Assembly (NCBI GenBank): GCA_964019415.1
Contig: OZ025870.1
Span: 8,337,915-8,401,914, forward strand
Reading direction: 5' to 3'
Source: Ianthella basta
Taxonomy: Eukaryota; Porifera; Demospongiae; Verongiida; Ianthellidae
DNA length: 64,000 bases
Shown here: one piece after another, positions 11,224-23,619 of the stretch
Layout: each line of letters starts with the position of its first letter
Numbering within the stretch: the stretch's first letter is position 1
Made by a program: the position numbers and the translations under genes
Notes under the pieces: generated by a model
The model's input: the letters and a program-made list of their open reading frames with translations, nothing else
Database searches by the model: none
Told to the model about the DNA's origin: nothing

Positions 11224-11922
11224 TATAGAGTGACTTGCGCGGGCGGACGGCCGGCCTTCAGTCTTCCATTTTCCGATTGCGTCATCTGCAAGCCATAATT
11301 GGCTGATTCCATTGCGTCATCTGTAATCCGATTGGTTGACTCCATTCAAACTTACCTCGCATTCTGGTCAGAAGGAAGGTAGAGTGAAGCGAGTAGCTGT
11401 AGCAGTAACAGGCGAAAACGGTCCTTCACTGGCAAGAAGACTCTCAATGCGCCTTAATGGAACAAGTCTGAGTTGCGCTATGTTCTTTTTAGCATCGCAG
11501 AACAACTACTTCCTGCCGTTGTTACTATCCGTTTAGGTAGCTAGTGCGCAGATGCCCGCTCGGACTGCCAGTTCAAGAACCGCAAAAAGGACTAGTGAAG
11601 CACTCTTTCTCTGCCATTAAAGTACTTGTTGCCGCCTTTCAGAAGCAAAGGATGGGTGGCAGGCTAGGCTTTAACTTACGGAGCGGCGAGGTCACACTTC
11701 GGCAGAAATGAAAAGTAACTTTGTAATTCGCGGTCTCAGTCAGACCACACTGGACAGAATCCACCCTTAAAAGCGTAAGGAGGAAGTTTGAGTGCTTGCG
11801 TTTCTCGCTAGAGTTCTTTATGGCTCACCCAGCGTTCTTTAACTTCCATAAAGCACTCTGCAAGATTACGCAATATAAAGTACTCAAAATTCCTTTGATC
11901 CGCCCACGCAAGTCACTCTATA
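11224..11922. mobile_element. Non-autonomous DNA transposon with 24-bp TIRs
   Basis: The left end TATAGAGTGACTTGCG(C)GGGCGGA and the right end are complementary over 24 bp with one mismatch. The ends carry TA, compatible with a TA-target (mariner-like) family, which is inference. The interior (~650 bp) has no recognisable transposase, but its right part repeats the AAGCACTC/CCATAAAG words of the neighbouring foldback, so the two elements may be related. Confidence 0.7.
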
Positions 11923-13072
11923 CTGTATTAATTTAACAATTTCCTGTGCGTAACAGGACATGCAGCTGACATGTCCTGCACTAACATTCCCTGTGGTGCA
12001 GTTCATATGGAATGTCCCTGCACATAATTAAATCCCTTCATTAAAACTGTGCTAGTTATAGCCATGCAATGTAATTTGCTGCAACTTGCAAATAGAGGTG
12101 AAAATTACATTTGTAATATGAATAAATGTGTTATTAGAAGTTATAAGAGCAAAAATGGTTAGTTGTCAGTTGCTTGCACCTCAGTCAGCGTGTGTGTGTT
12201 CCTATCGATCCTTCCTTTCCATGACACTGTGTACAGGCTTTACAGAATCCACAGAATCTGCATGAGAGCATATTATGAACAATTTCAATACATGCACATG
12301 ATGATGAAAGTGAAGAATTAGGACAATGAGTCCTTACCATAGATATTGTGACGGCACACACTGGACAATCTGCAGTTTGTATTTTACTTGCCACTGTCCT
12401 ATTTGTGTATATATACATGCAACGTGACACTGAGGAAATACTCATTGCTATTGTGACATTCTGAAGTACTCTAACTAACTAATGATGAACTAACAGTTAG
12501 TGTGACAAACTGAAAGGTGTGCTGGCTGTATAATTATTATAGCTACTGTTCACTCTCACTATGCCACTGTGTTACCACACTGCACACCAAGCTCACCTCT
12601 ATCCCACTGACTTGCTACTGTTAGAGGGCAGGTCCCTTCAGTGGTAGGCTTGCGGTCGTTGCTTGAGGTGGGGTCCACTGGCAGTGAGGCTCTCTCACAT
12701 GCACCCACTGCAGTCGACAATGCATAACGTGTAATAATGCACCAACTGAAGCACTACCTGTAGTGATGGGTACTGCTTGCACCACATCAGTACTACATGT
12801 ACACACGGCATGGATGCTATATCTGCTGCATGTATTGAATTGCATACTGTAAAGTATACTTGCATTCATCCTGTTCACAGCTGGCTGGACAACCCCCTTC
12901 AGCATGCAGTAGGGCCTGGGTCCTGGGTATAAGAAGTATATACCTTCTGGCATTGCAGGTTCACTGTATATATGCACCACCAGCAGTAGGTGGATGGACA
13001 GCCTCAGGTGCAGTGGGCAGGACACTGGAGGAGTTCTCTGGAATGTTAGATGTACAAAAAATTAGAGCAGCA
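11923..13072. other. Intergenic, nothing recognised
   Basis: No exon with splice borders and known motifs was identified. A long minus-strand open frame at 12621-13025 has no recognisable domain. Confidence 0.4.
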
Positions 13073-13212
<140 letters not shown>

Positions 13213-13559
13213 ATGAATGTAGAGTAGAAGTAAACAAGAAAACCAAATGGCTGCACTTCAGGCCCCAAACACAAGCTGCTCCTTTCCACTGGAGAGCTGC
13301 TGTCATGCACATTTCTCCATCACAGCTCACCTCACATTAATTTGTTTCTGAACTACAAAGTTCATGTCCATGGTTGTGGCAGCTTGTCCCCACTAGTAAT
13401 GGTCCCTGGCCCTTAGAACACTTCCTGATGCACATGGTAGTAGTGTTGTTGGCCTGTTAAGGAGGGAGGGAAGGACACCTCTCACACCTCACACAAGAGC
13501 AGTGTACACAAACACACATGCATGCAGACAGGCAGTGAGTAACACTTGCACTGAGTGCA

Positions 13560-15550
13560 AAGTTAGTTTGATACGTAGGATCCAGTGTCCTACGGGAATT
13601 CCCCCAATGACCCACAGCACATTTATACAACCACTGGTGGGAAAGAGGCACAAGGTGATTGGATCACTCTCACAGCACCACACACAGTGTGCACACTCTG
13701 CAATACTCACACATCAGATTTCTCAGAGAAGAATAGGTTGGTCAGTGCTTCTGGAGCCATCAGTGATATAAGGCAGCTCGGTGTAGCAATGCAGATGGAA
13801 GACATATAGCTCCTTTGCTTCACAAAAGAGGCCAAAGTTGGTTATCTTTAGGCAGGGCCGTCGGAGGCGGTACGGCTGGTACGGCCATGGCCGTACCACT
13901 TTTTGAACAGCTAGCAGTTTTTTAATTTTTAAAAGCAGTGTTTTTAGCTACTAAACCAGATAACCCCTACCCTACCTTAACTAACCATTGAGGAAACAAA
14001 GAAGCAATGATCTTAGGTTGTTAGCAGATGCAATGAAACAGGAGATATCAAGTAGGGTCCAATACTTCACGATTTGCAAGCACGCTCCTTTCTTCCGCCA
14101 TGTTTTGTTACGTAATTGATTCAACATGTAATAAAGATGGAGGCCAGCAGCGCGTACGTAGTCAATCGTTTTCTCGCACCAATAGACCCACATTACCTGG
14201 CGCTACGAAGCATGGCTTGTAGCACCACACGTCAGCGAATCGCTATACCCTTAACGGTGATGTAACAATTCAAAATGGCCTCATCGTCGAAGCACGTGGA
14301 CCTAAGAACGCCGACAATAGGTGACAAGCCTCATCAGCCTCGCGCAAGTTTTTAGTACCGTAAGCATCAATTTGGTGTGAAGAGGATCGTTTCTCGAACT
14401 TTCCAAGAGCGCTGGTATACCGGGTGAAGATTTTGCATAATAGCTAGCAACTTTGAAATGCTAGCTAGCTAAATCAAACACTAGCTATTGTTTCTAATAT
14501 TTAGCTATATATACGTATGTGTAGCCTATGCATGGGCACGTATCTAGCTTCATACAATGCTGAACGTTTAGTAAACATGATTTAGCTGCTTTTTGCTGTA
14601 TATCACTGATATCATTGTGAAATCTTTGTAATCCTTTTAAAACGACTTACTGACTGATTGAGAGTGCATGCTGGGCTAGCAAAGGCATCACCATTCTTGA
14701 GGCACAGATCTGTAGCATACGTTATCTGTATGATAATGAAAAGTAGCTAAAAAATTTCGGTTGCTTCGCTCGCGACATTTTGTATCCTTTACCCAATGGC
14801 CTTACCATGCACTTCTAAATTGCCTCCGACGGCCCTGTTAGGTACTTGTCAACTGCCATATGGACATTCCTGCTATCCAGGTCATGATGCACAACACCCA
14901 TTCCAGCTATATAGGAACTCTTCCACTCTGCGAGGAGTGGATGAGATTGGTGATATGGCACAAAACAAATTATAATGTACTTTCTGCTCACCATTCCAGT
15001 GGTGGCATACAGGTAAATGATAGATGTTCCTAGGCTCCAGAGGGAGGCTAGAGGAGTCTTTCAGCTCTTTTGAGACTTGAATAAGAGGAGGCATGGCTAT
15101 GTATGGCATGAGGGTGCAGTACAGCAACATGCTGCATTAGAGGAACAGAGTAAACAGTGAGGTTAGTAATGAAGCCACGCTCACCTTCCAAACGCAACTG
15201 TCATATTGCCTTTTAGGCCTGTTCTATTATTTAATTGCACATTCTCAGACTTTACTGGTTTCTGTGGGCCTATATATTCATTCGTCCATTGCAGGGAATT
15301 CAATCATGTCTTAATTTGGTAGGTCTGAATGGAACACACAAGAATACTTTCGTTTGACATGCTTCACCTCACCTCTTCCTTAGCCTTCACAAGGAATTCA
15401 TGGAGGCTGTCAAGTGGAGCAAACTCCATGACAATTGCCAGTGGGTTCACTCAAGCAATGTATCCCCCATTGTGATGGCATGTGGATTTCTTCAACTTTG
15501 CAAACTCATTGTACAAGGTCTGCATGTCCTCCGCTCAAGGAGATACTGGG
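13560..15550 (-). pseudogene. Protein kinase pseudogene split by a DNA transposon
   Basis: Reading the minus strand from 15550 to 13560 gives kinase motifs in the right order. An alpha-C/hinge exon (15373 to ~15545) reads NEFAKLKK then NPLAIVMEFAPLDSLHEFL and ends at a gtgagg donor. The catalytic loop GVVHHDLDSRNVHM lies at 14849-14905 (HRDL..N form, H for R). KITNFGL (DFG replaced by NFG) lies at 13835-13850, and the APE motif MAPEALTNLFFSEKSDV with a gtgagt donor at 13711-13760. A degenerate GVLLWE-like stretch follows near 13600. It is broken: an in-frame TGA precedes VNPLAIV, the DFG aspartate is lost, and a 985-bp element sits between the catalytic loop and NFG. The hinge sequence suggests a tyrosine-kinase-like/TKL kinase; the family is uncertain. 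Confidence 0.7.
13853..14837. mobile_element. Non-autonomous CAGGG-type DNA transposon inside the kinase
   Basis: The ends CAGGGCCGTCGGAGGC and GCCTCCGACGGCCCTG are perfect inverted repeats. The flanks carry a 5-bp direct repeat, TTAGG, at 13848-13852 and 14838-14842. Removing the element and one repeat restores a continuous kinase reading, DKYLKITNFG, which supports both borders. CAGGG ends suggest a hAT-like family, although 8 bp is the usual hAT target length, so the assignment is tentative. No transposase is visible. Confidence 0.85.
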
Positions 15551-18500
15551 CGGGAGGGATCAGAGTGCAATAGAATTTGCAACAGAAATGCGGTACAAAA
15601 AGTAGTCACACTGCAGTGGAAGCTCTCTGCACCAGTCTTGTTTGTTACTGTTTGCATGTGTACTTTCATGTCACACCCTGTTCACATGTCATAGATGTCA
15701 TGTCAGAGGAGACATGCTTAGTGTTAACATGTTTGTTGGGGTACATTATGGATGCAATGTCACATGTGACATTATGTAACATTGAGGGTCATGTCACATG
15801 TCATGTCATGGTGTTTTTGTCACAAGTCATGTCACATTGTGTTTGTCACTCCCATTACAGTGCATGTCACTACTACGTTCACATCATAGCAGTGTGTACA
15901 GTGTAGTGTGACCTGTTTCCTTTGAACTTCTACCGTCGAAACGCAATAAATAGTTGAGCAAAGCAAAGTATCAGCAAAGCAATGTGAATCAGAGTAACAA
16001 CAACTATATAATAGAATACACTCGTACACCATTGTAGGAAAGAGAACAACAGTTAGTATATAACATGTGTTTCAAAATGTAGCCTATAGCCAGTAGTCCT
16101 GTTCAGGACAAGATGTGACCACAGATCTAGTTCAAGAACCTACCTTAGGTTGGTGCAGATGGATTGTCTGTGTAGGCATGATTAATATATGTGTGTGTGA
16201 GTTGTGATGTGTGTTGGGTACAAGGTGTCTGCAGAAAATTCTTTACATCTGCAGTGACTGTTCATGGCTCACAATGCATGTGCACTAAGACTGAGCAACT
16301 GTGTGAGGCCCTTATTGACTGGTACGTATTTGTTACATAGTGCATTGCAGCTCATGTCATGTTCTGTGTCCACCTGTCTTGCCATTGCAGTATTTTAAAA
16401 AGAGTGGAGTCTGCACAGTCCCTGTATACTGCAGTGAGTGGAACTGGCAGATGGAGGAACTGATTCTAGAACATATATACACTTCATAATGGCTGGCACA
16501 GAATGAAGCCACATATGATGAGATGGTGACCAAGAAGTCTTCACACTTTACCAGAGATACTGCAAGCTTTGCAGAGAGGCACACCCACTGGTGAGTGGGG
16601 GTGACTAAGTGGTGTGTTTCACTGTGGGCAGGGCAGCTGTCAGCTGACAATTTGTATAGCAATATTCAAAGATATTATATATACCAACTGCATGATTACT
16701 CTAATTACATCACATGGTATTTGCTATACACATGAAATGCAAATTTATCAGACATGCATACTGAGTTATTCACGATTAATAAATACAATGCCATACAATT
16801 ATACAAATCATGAGGTATTCATGTGAACTATTGCCACACAAATAATCTAAAGCTACAGCACACAAGTCACACATGTGCCTTGGAATACATAACAGATAGT
16901 GCACTGAAAGCATCAGAAATGCTCAACACATTGTGACTCGTCACTTTACCATATGTGCTGTCCCATGGCCACTCTGCCCAATACTGTACAGCGATCGATG
17001 TGGGCTTATGGGAAACTCATTGGGGTACAATTATCTGTGTCCGTACTAAACACTGTGATAACATCCTTGTGTGGACTGTGGGCACAAATGTTCTTTGCCA
17101 GCTTGACATGTCACAGAAAACACTTTAACGAGGTATTGCACACAGCCATAGTGAGAAAGGTAGCAGGAGATCTCATCATCTCATTGGACAGCAATGACAG
17201 GTTTAGTTGCACTTGTTTACAATCGCTTGCTCTGCACTCTGGTTTAGTTGCTTTCTGTCATGTTAACCAGATTCATTTAAGGAGTTACTCAAATCGTTAC
17301 GTTGCAGTTAGAAGGGAGTAAGTCTCTTCTTCTCGGTCATTCCAGTCTCCATGGTGCCACCCATGCATGGTTTGAAGGTAATTTATTTGCCTAGCGGATG
17401 CACACAGTACATTGGTGTGGATGCGCATGTGTAAGGCTAACTCAGGCACAATCCAATAACATATTTACCTAGCGGATGCACATGATACATTTGTTGACGT
17501 TAGTACTGTCTGCACTGGTAGCTGGTGCAACCTAATTAACTCATCATGTAATTTATGGATGATGGCCAACTGACCTAATTGGGAGGGCACATGCATACTA
17601 TACACTATATGTGCTTATCTGTATGACTACAGTGCATGTGTCTGTCCTGTGAACCACCCGCCAACTTCTGCAACTGCTCTGCTCACACCTCATTGCTATC
17701 TTTCTAAGCAATTTTAGTCGAACCCGTGTCTCCCTTCAACCACAAAGGGCAATGATGCATGCACAATTATGCATTAATTGTGTGGGAGGCAAGCTATCTA
17801 CCTAAACATAACTCACCATCATGATCTCTCAGTTAGCACACCGCACTACACTATATTACACCAACGCACCACACCATGCTGCATGTGCAGTGATTTTGGA
17901 GTGAGGGTGGAAGGTGGGGAGAAATGAAAATTGACGTAAGGGGATTATTTTTGGGGTGAGTGCTCTAGTGAGAGGGGAGTGTATGGAAGAGAGTAGGGAA
18001 TGAAGGAATAATGTGGAAGGAGGGGAAGGCTCAAATGCCATGACTTCAGCAGACCTAGGACAATAATAGTGAACCGTCAATGATGTCCTTCATCTACATG
18101 AGAGTGCATACAATTGTACCAATTAGCATTACTTGCTACTGTATGGTCCCCCATGCAGTTGAAGCATACATGCAAACTGCAAAGTAACCATAATCTTTTT
18201 GCCTCTTTTAGCCAGGTCTCCCTCCATGTAGCCTACCATTAAAGCCTAGTTTCATAGTGACATATGTGCATACATAATATACTCTACCAGTCTGTAACTG
18301 CCCCTCACTGCAGCTGCATGCATGGAGACAGTACATTAGGCTAGCTGGGTCAGTCTAGTCAGGCATACTATAATTCTTTGTGTATGGAGTGGTCCAGGCG
18401 TGGATGGCTTGGACATGCTGCCCATGTTCATGTGTACATGCTGCAATGCTTTTAAGAGTCAAGAAGGGACGATATAATGTAGACAGATGTTGTAGTGAAT

Positions 18501-19825
18501 CAGCATGCAGGGATAAGAAAACTCTGAAAAAATGCAACTGGCATGGCACAAATTCAGATGTTTCTTATAAGTGGATAAATTTCATTTTGTGCACGTGTAC
18601 CTTGTGAGTGCAGAAAACAGCATCCATATGTATATTAACTACAGAACACACTATAAATTGAAAGCAGTGTTTGGTCTAAAGCTGCTGCTGAGTGAGCAAC
18701 ATGTCAAGTGGACAGAGCAGGACAGTGCTGCAGACCACACTTGCAGCACACATCATGGACCAGACCAAACTTAATAAAGAACAGACCCATGGAGCAATGA
18801 AATATCACACCCACAGCACGCCAGATTTCAACATGTTTGTGTGACTATGAACTTCTTGTGACAGCTCTAGAACACACCATACATAACATGGCAGGGCAGG
18901 GACGTAGAACAGTGTCAGAATTGTAGATGCATGCACCAGTAGCACAGCATATCCCTCAAAGAACTAGCCCATACAACCAACGTGCTCGCCTCACTGTCTA
19001 TGAGTTAGTGGTGACAATAGTAGAATGTTAGGCAGTGCATTAGCTGTCGTGTGTTTCATGTACATGTGTGACTCATGTAATAGAGTACATGATGTGGATG
19101 GCAATTTCGTGGGACATACATTCTGTGCTCATTCTTCGAAACTTAGTTACAATGAGCCAAAAAGGAGGTCACAGATGCCGCAATGAATCAGCAGGGACAA
19201 CAAGTATTTAGTGTTTGAAACACTTGCCTGCACGCATAAAACACGAAATACTTGTTAGCAATTTCCCGGTGATGTATACTGTGGCCTATCAATATAGTTC
19301 TGGTAGTTATATTTAATTATGGATGCAACATTGCTCATGGCCTCAGAGATGATACCTTTTAATTCAGATCTAGTTTCAACTTTGCAAGAGTTTTTAAGTC
19401 ACCGTTACAATCCTGGCAGAGTAAATTTTATTCATTCAGTGAAAACCCTCCCTGGCTAGCTATCAAAATACTTTACTCACAAAGTACTACAGTTTATCTG
19501 ATTGGCATAACATTCTGAATGACGTACAAGTTACTTTGTGCCTGGAAGAGGATTATGCTGTCCAAACAGGCTATACCCTATTTAGATGGAAATCCAATGA
19601 TTCGCTTGTCTCCACCATTGGGGTGGTGACAGGTGCCAATGGGTCAAAGCAAGTGATAAGATACCTTCAGCTACGTTGCATAATACATAGCGGCATTCGT
19701 TCATACATGCTTGGTCACCGATGGATATATAGTTTCCTGCTAATTAGTTTCCAGACATTATTAATATATAATGAAATAGCTTCTCCATGTGGTCACCATT
19801 CCCACAAAGCTATAGCTATATAGCT
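15551..19825. other. Long region without a recognised gene
   Basis: Several open frames (15577-15906, 16953-17321, 18380-18607) lack recognisable motifs and splice context. Upstream kinase exons could hide near 16360-16660 (minus), but I could not confirm them. A degenerate ATGTCAC-rich stretch lies at 15668-15860. Confidence 0.4.
15668..15860 (+). repeat. Degenerate ATGTCAC-rich repeat tract
   Basis: The words ATGTCA, GTCACATGT and CATGTCATGTC recur more than a dozen times in irregular spacing. This looks like a decayed short tandem repeat. No protein with repeat periodicity results. Confidence 0.6.
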
Positions 19826-19829
19826 GTGA

Positions 19830-20340
19830 GAATGGTGGAGGGAATTATATATCTCACCAACAGTGTCAGCTCTGATCAAAGATTCTTAAAGGTAAAGTCT
19901 TTACATAATATTAATTGTGCATATTTAAAAATAGCTATAGCTAGCTAGCATACAGTTGCAGTGGCATCGATGTCAGCTATACAGGAATGCACATGTGACA
20001 GCTTCCCCTTTGCAGTGTATAGCGATAGCCACAGGTTGTGTTCTAGAAGTGGAAGACTTGCACAAGAAAAGAAGTCAGCTATATAGCTGGGTAACTCAGT
20101 TAGCCAGCTAGCTAGATATTGCTAGGTAGCTAGCTAATCCTTTTAACAACTTGCTTAGCTAAGATTGCATTCTTATTAGGGCAAGAGAAAGCTTCTATAT
20201 GTGTTGGGTATACGTTGCTTGCAGTAATGGAGAGTTTTGGACGTGAAGGAAGTAGCTAACTGCCATGCTTCAGGGAGCGCGCGAGGCATGATTAATATTG
20301 CGCAATCCCAAGTGTTGTCCGCCCCTCCAAATTCTTACAC
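19830..20340 (+). promoter_or_regulatory. Duplicated upstream region, copy 1
   Basis: It matches 35830-36295 in order and orientation, with anchors TTGTGTTCTAGAAGT, AAGAAAAGAAGTCAGCTA, TTTGGACGTGAAGGAAGTA and TATTGCGCAATCCCAAGTGT. It lies 70 nt upstream of the first ATG of the small membrane-protein gene. Conservation over the block next to two start codons suggests a promoter or 5' flank. A CTTAAAAG stretch at 20369-20376 might act as a TATA-like element. Confidence 0.6.
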
Positions 20341-20410
20341 GGGAATCGTTACACGTCACGCCACACAAGGGCTTAAAAGCTACTGCAGTGGTTGCTTTTT
20401 TGGAATGTGA

Positions 20411-21607
20411 ATGACTGATCTGCTAGTAGCAAGAGGTATGAAATGCATATAGCTAGCTACAACATGAGTCTCCTTCTGTCAAAGGTAATTCACGCTGTAG
20501 GGAGAAGCTCCTACTAATTTCATTGCTGTTTCCAGTTCTTCTGTCGATTGTTGCAGTGTTAGTGGCTCTGACTCTGGATATAGGTGAGCAGTGTTACACG
20601 TATTCACATGCCCTTCATGAATATAGTTATGTAGATCACTGATCAGCCTGAAGAATTGTACCTGACCTCATCAAAGCAATATTGCCTCTGCTGATTTCTT
20701 TTTACTTACAAGATGACAGTTCCAGACTGGCAGTGTTAGCTGTCTTTGCCATTATCCCGGGAGGAAATGTTTGTCTTGTTATTGCAATCGTGCTAGTTAG
20801 GAATCATGGTGAGCTTGTATAATTGTCACTTTGCACCCTGGCCTATAGCTACTTGCTAAATCTAGTATATCATGCACACACAAGGTCAGCAATGCGTTAT
20901 ACTATTGTTATAGATTAGATTATTCCTTATGCATGCATGGCAATTTGATGTCATTGCTGTCTATAATAGGCTACCTTCCTCTCCAGTTAAGAAAAGAAAT
21001 AAGCCTGTAGCACGTCATGATCAGCTACACTCTCAGTCTGTGAAGGTGGACCAGCAAGCAGTGATCATTACAATGGACAGCAGCTCTGCCAACATGACCA
21101 CAACAGGTAAGGAAGGACATACTCATGCTTTCTTCAATTCATATGTATTTATAACAATATTAATGCAATTATTGGCGATCCACTTCATTCTTGCTTGGCT
21201 GCCAAACTAAACATTTCACTGTCGTTCATTGGCAGACCTACAGTGACAAGTTTAGGCTCACGTGGCCAGACTCTTGCCTTGGCTTTTGCTATTGCATAAC
21301 TCATCCCCAGGAGTGTTGCACAATAGCGGAAGTGGAGGAAAGGGTCTGGCCACGCAAGGCTATGAGAAGTTGGGTTTATATGTGGCCAGGCTGCAGGACA
21401 GTAGCTAGGACACATCAGTCAGCTGCAGGCTATGAATCTGAATCATAATGTTGTGCATGTTCTCACTCTACAGGTGCTGCAGATGCTGATGATAGATATG
21501 ATGTGCCTTGTGTTCCAGGTGTCCAGGTCCTAGGTGGAGATATACAATTGACAGAGAATCCTGCATATGCCGCAATAAGTGAATACTATAATTTTGTTCA
21601 AGATTGA
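20411..21607 (+). CDS. Small two-span membrane protein with tyrosine tail (5 exons)
   Basis: Exons 20411-20435, 20536-20583, 20713-20808, 20987-21106 and 21474-21607, all joined in phase 1 with GT-AG borders, sum to 141 codons including TGA. Residues ~1-24 (MTDLLVARVLLSIVAVLVAL) are a signal peptide or first membrane span. A short acidic-serine loop (DIDDSS) leads into a second span around LAVLAVFAIIPGGNV and CLVIAIVLV. A basic stop-transfer KKRNK follows, then an 80-residue tail with DDRYDVP, ENPAYAAI and SEYYNF, which look like possible tyrosine-phosphorylation or NPxY-like adaptor sites. No ectodomain is encoded, so it may be an adaptor or the tail of a once larger receptor. I do not recognise the family. 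The start was chosen because only this ATG gives the phase 1 donor required. Confidence 0.65.
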
Positions 21608-22940
21608 GTGGCTATAAGTGGATGGAGCAGGCTTTATAGAAAATTTGTTTTGCAATTAAATTGCATAATAATTGCGAATAGTTCATACTGCACCTGCATG
21701 CCCTATAGTTATTCTTCGTATATAATATGCAGGCATATACATACTATGCAAGCACATGCATACACAAGACACTCTCCGAGCTCAGAGTGACAGATGATAG
21801 AGGAATGCATATATCCCTGTTATCTTTGTGAGTGACTCAAAACTAGATCTGCATGAAAGCAGATTCAATATCAGGAGGAAATTCCCTGTAATTTGATATA
21901 AATTTTGATGACCTGCTGCATGGATATCCTATAGCATGCACATTTTTTAATTTTCTACCATTTATGCTGTTCCCATGCATTACATATTTTCAGGCCAAGA
22001 CCTGTAGATTTGATCTGAGGCTGTGCTTGCAGATGAATGTATCAGAGCTATATTTGCATGCAACTAAGTATTTGTATAGTCTATATATGTAGTAGCAAAA
22101 TCATATAATGCAGTTGTCTGGAATCAAAACTGGGCGTACATAATGTGTCATGCTATAGACCAAGAATAGCTATACATACATATACACACCACGGGGCCCT
22201 TACATGTACACCTCGGCACTTCCATAGCACATTTCACACTTTGCAACTGTCGTATACCAGACGAATGCAAACATTGCGGGGGCTAGCGGGAGTATGCATG
22301 CATGCAAGGGGCATGTTGGCACTTAATGACTGCGACAACAGGATTTGCATTAAGGTGTGCCATGCAGTGTCGGACTGTGTGCCATGCACAAGCGCACAAT
22401 ATACAAGGAATAGACTTATACGCAACGTTAACGGCGGCTACAGCGAGCTCGCTGAGTATAAGAAGGTATCTAAATGGTAGCAAAGCTGCAGCATACTTTG
22501 AACCTGGCATGTGCAGTCTTTGCAGAGCCAACTGGTCCAGTGCATCCTCACTCATGTTCTGACAGGTGGCCGTCCAGTGGAATCATAATTATATGTGAAG
22601 CTGTATTGGCAACTGCATCATGTACCGCAGTCAGCTTGCACGACTGGTACCTCTGCACTGGATTAACATTCAGTTAATATCAATTAACTGCACAGTCATG
22701 CACAAATTAGGCAATGCAAACAATAAGATAATCAACAAAATAGTATTCTATTAGCTGCTTGATAAAGCATACATTCCACAAAAGACAATCAAACAAATGA
22801 CAAAATATGCTATTGTCCATATTACACAAAATACATTTTAAATGATCCTAGTAGACACCATGGATGTCAAACTGCTACAGTAGTCAAGACATACCGCCTT
22901 GAAGCAGCATTAATACTCACAAACATAAACAGTATTACTG
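21608..22940. other. Intergenic, nothing recognised
   Basis: Open frames of 63-111 codons overlap on both strands at 22145-22680 without motifs; these look like chance. Confidence 0.4.
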
Positions 22941-23378
22941 TCATAGAGGCCCTCCATGTATTTGTGCCAAGTTCCGTGCCAGGACTCTATCACCCGAAAG
23001 CTGAACTGCCTCAGCTACTGTCTGCCATGAGCGAGGGAGCATCCCCGTCCCGGATTGGTTGGTAGTCCACTTGCTTAGCAGGTCCAGCATGCAGTCAGCT
23101 GGGTTACCACTTTTGTCTCTTTAAATGGCCTCCATGACTTGGTACTCCACATTCAGAAAGGTACCAAAGTGCCACCATTTTGCATCAAGCCAATGATTTA
23201 GGACTGCAAGAATGTCTGTTACGGCAAAAGAGAAATGTACCCAAAGTGGTGTGTATACAACTACACGTTATCTTCAATGGCAACTCACGTTTGGTAACTG
23301 GTGCTTGAGCAGGCTGAGGAGGGCTGGGGTATGCATAGCTAGAGGCGTAAGAGGCTGGTGGCAATGATGAATGGTTAG
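22941..23378 (-). pseudogene. Death-domain gene, last two exons, with in-frame stop
   Basis: Minus-strand exons 23378-23289 and 23215-22941 join in phase 1. The first is proline/tyrosine-rich (PPASYASSYAYPSPPQPAQA). The second encodes a Death domain at the C-terminus: ILAVLNHWLDAKWWHFGTFL, then NPADCMLDLLSKW, PRSWQTVAEAVQLSGDRVLA and the end IHGGPL followed by TGA at 22943-22941. The PRSWQTVAEAV helix with its tryptophan is diagnostic. A TAA codon (plus strand tta at 23121-23123) interrupts the domain after VMEAI, so this is a recent pseudogene, an allele or a sequence error. Death domains pair with each other in apoptosis and immune signalling. 5' exons were not found; a LINE lies upstream. 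Confidence 0.7.
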
Positions 23379-23499
23379 CTGAGGCAAGAAAGAGTACTTG
23401 GTTTAGTATTGGGATAGATTGCAGTCCACTGTGTTCAGTGTATGCAGATTACATGCATATATATGTGGAGGACATGAAGAGCAAGATAATACAACCAGC

Positions 23500-23516
23500 A
23501 ATCAATCAATCAATCA
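23500..23516 (+). repeat. (AATC)n microsatellite
   Basis: About four AATC units between the Death-domain gene and the LINE. Confidence 0.8.
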
Positions 23517-23619
23517 CAAAAGGGAATTTATCTCCAGTGCTGGAGGTCATCCCTCTTGCACTAAAACAGTGCAGACAGTGAGTTAAAATAAAGAATAGGT
23601 ATATAGCTATCATAAGGTT

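Noticed and set aside
12621-13025. 134-codon minus-strand frame as a kinase C-lobe continuation
   Set aside because: It lies in the expected direction of the kinase pseudogene, but no C-lobe motif could be matched with confidence.
16953-17321. 122-codon plus-strand open frame
   Set aside because: No motif, no splice support and composition like the surrounding noncoding DNA.
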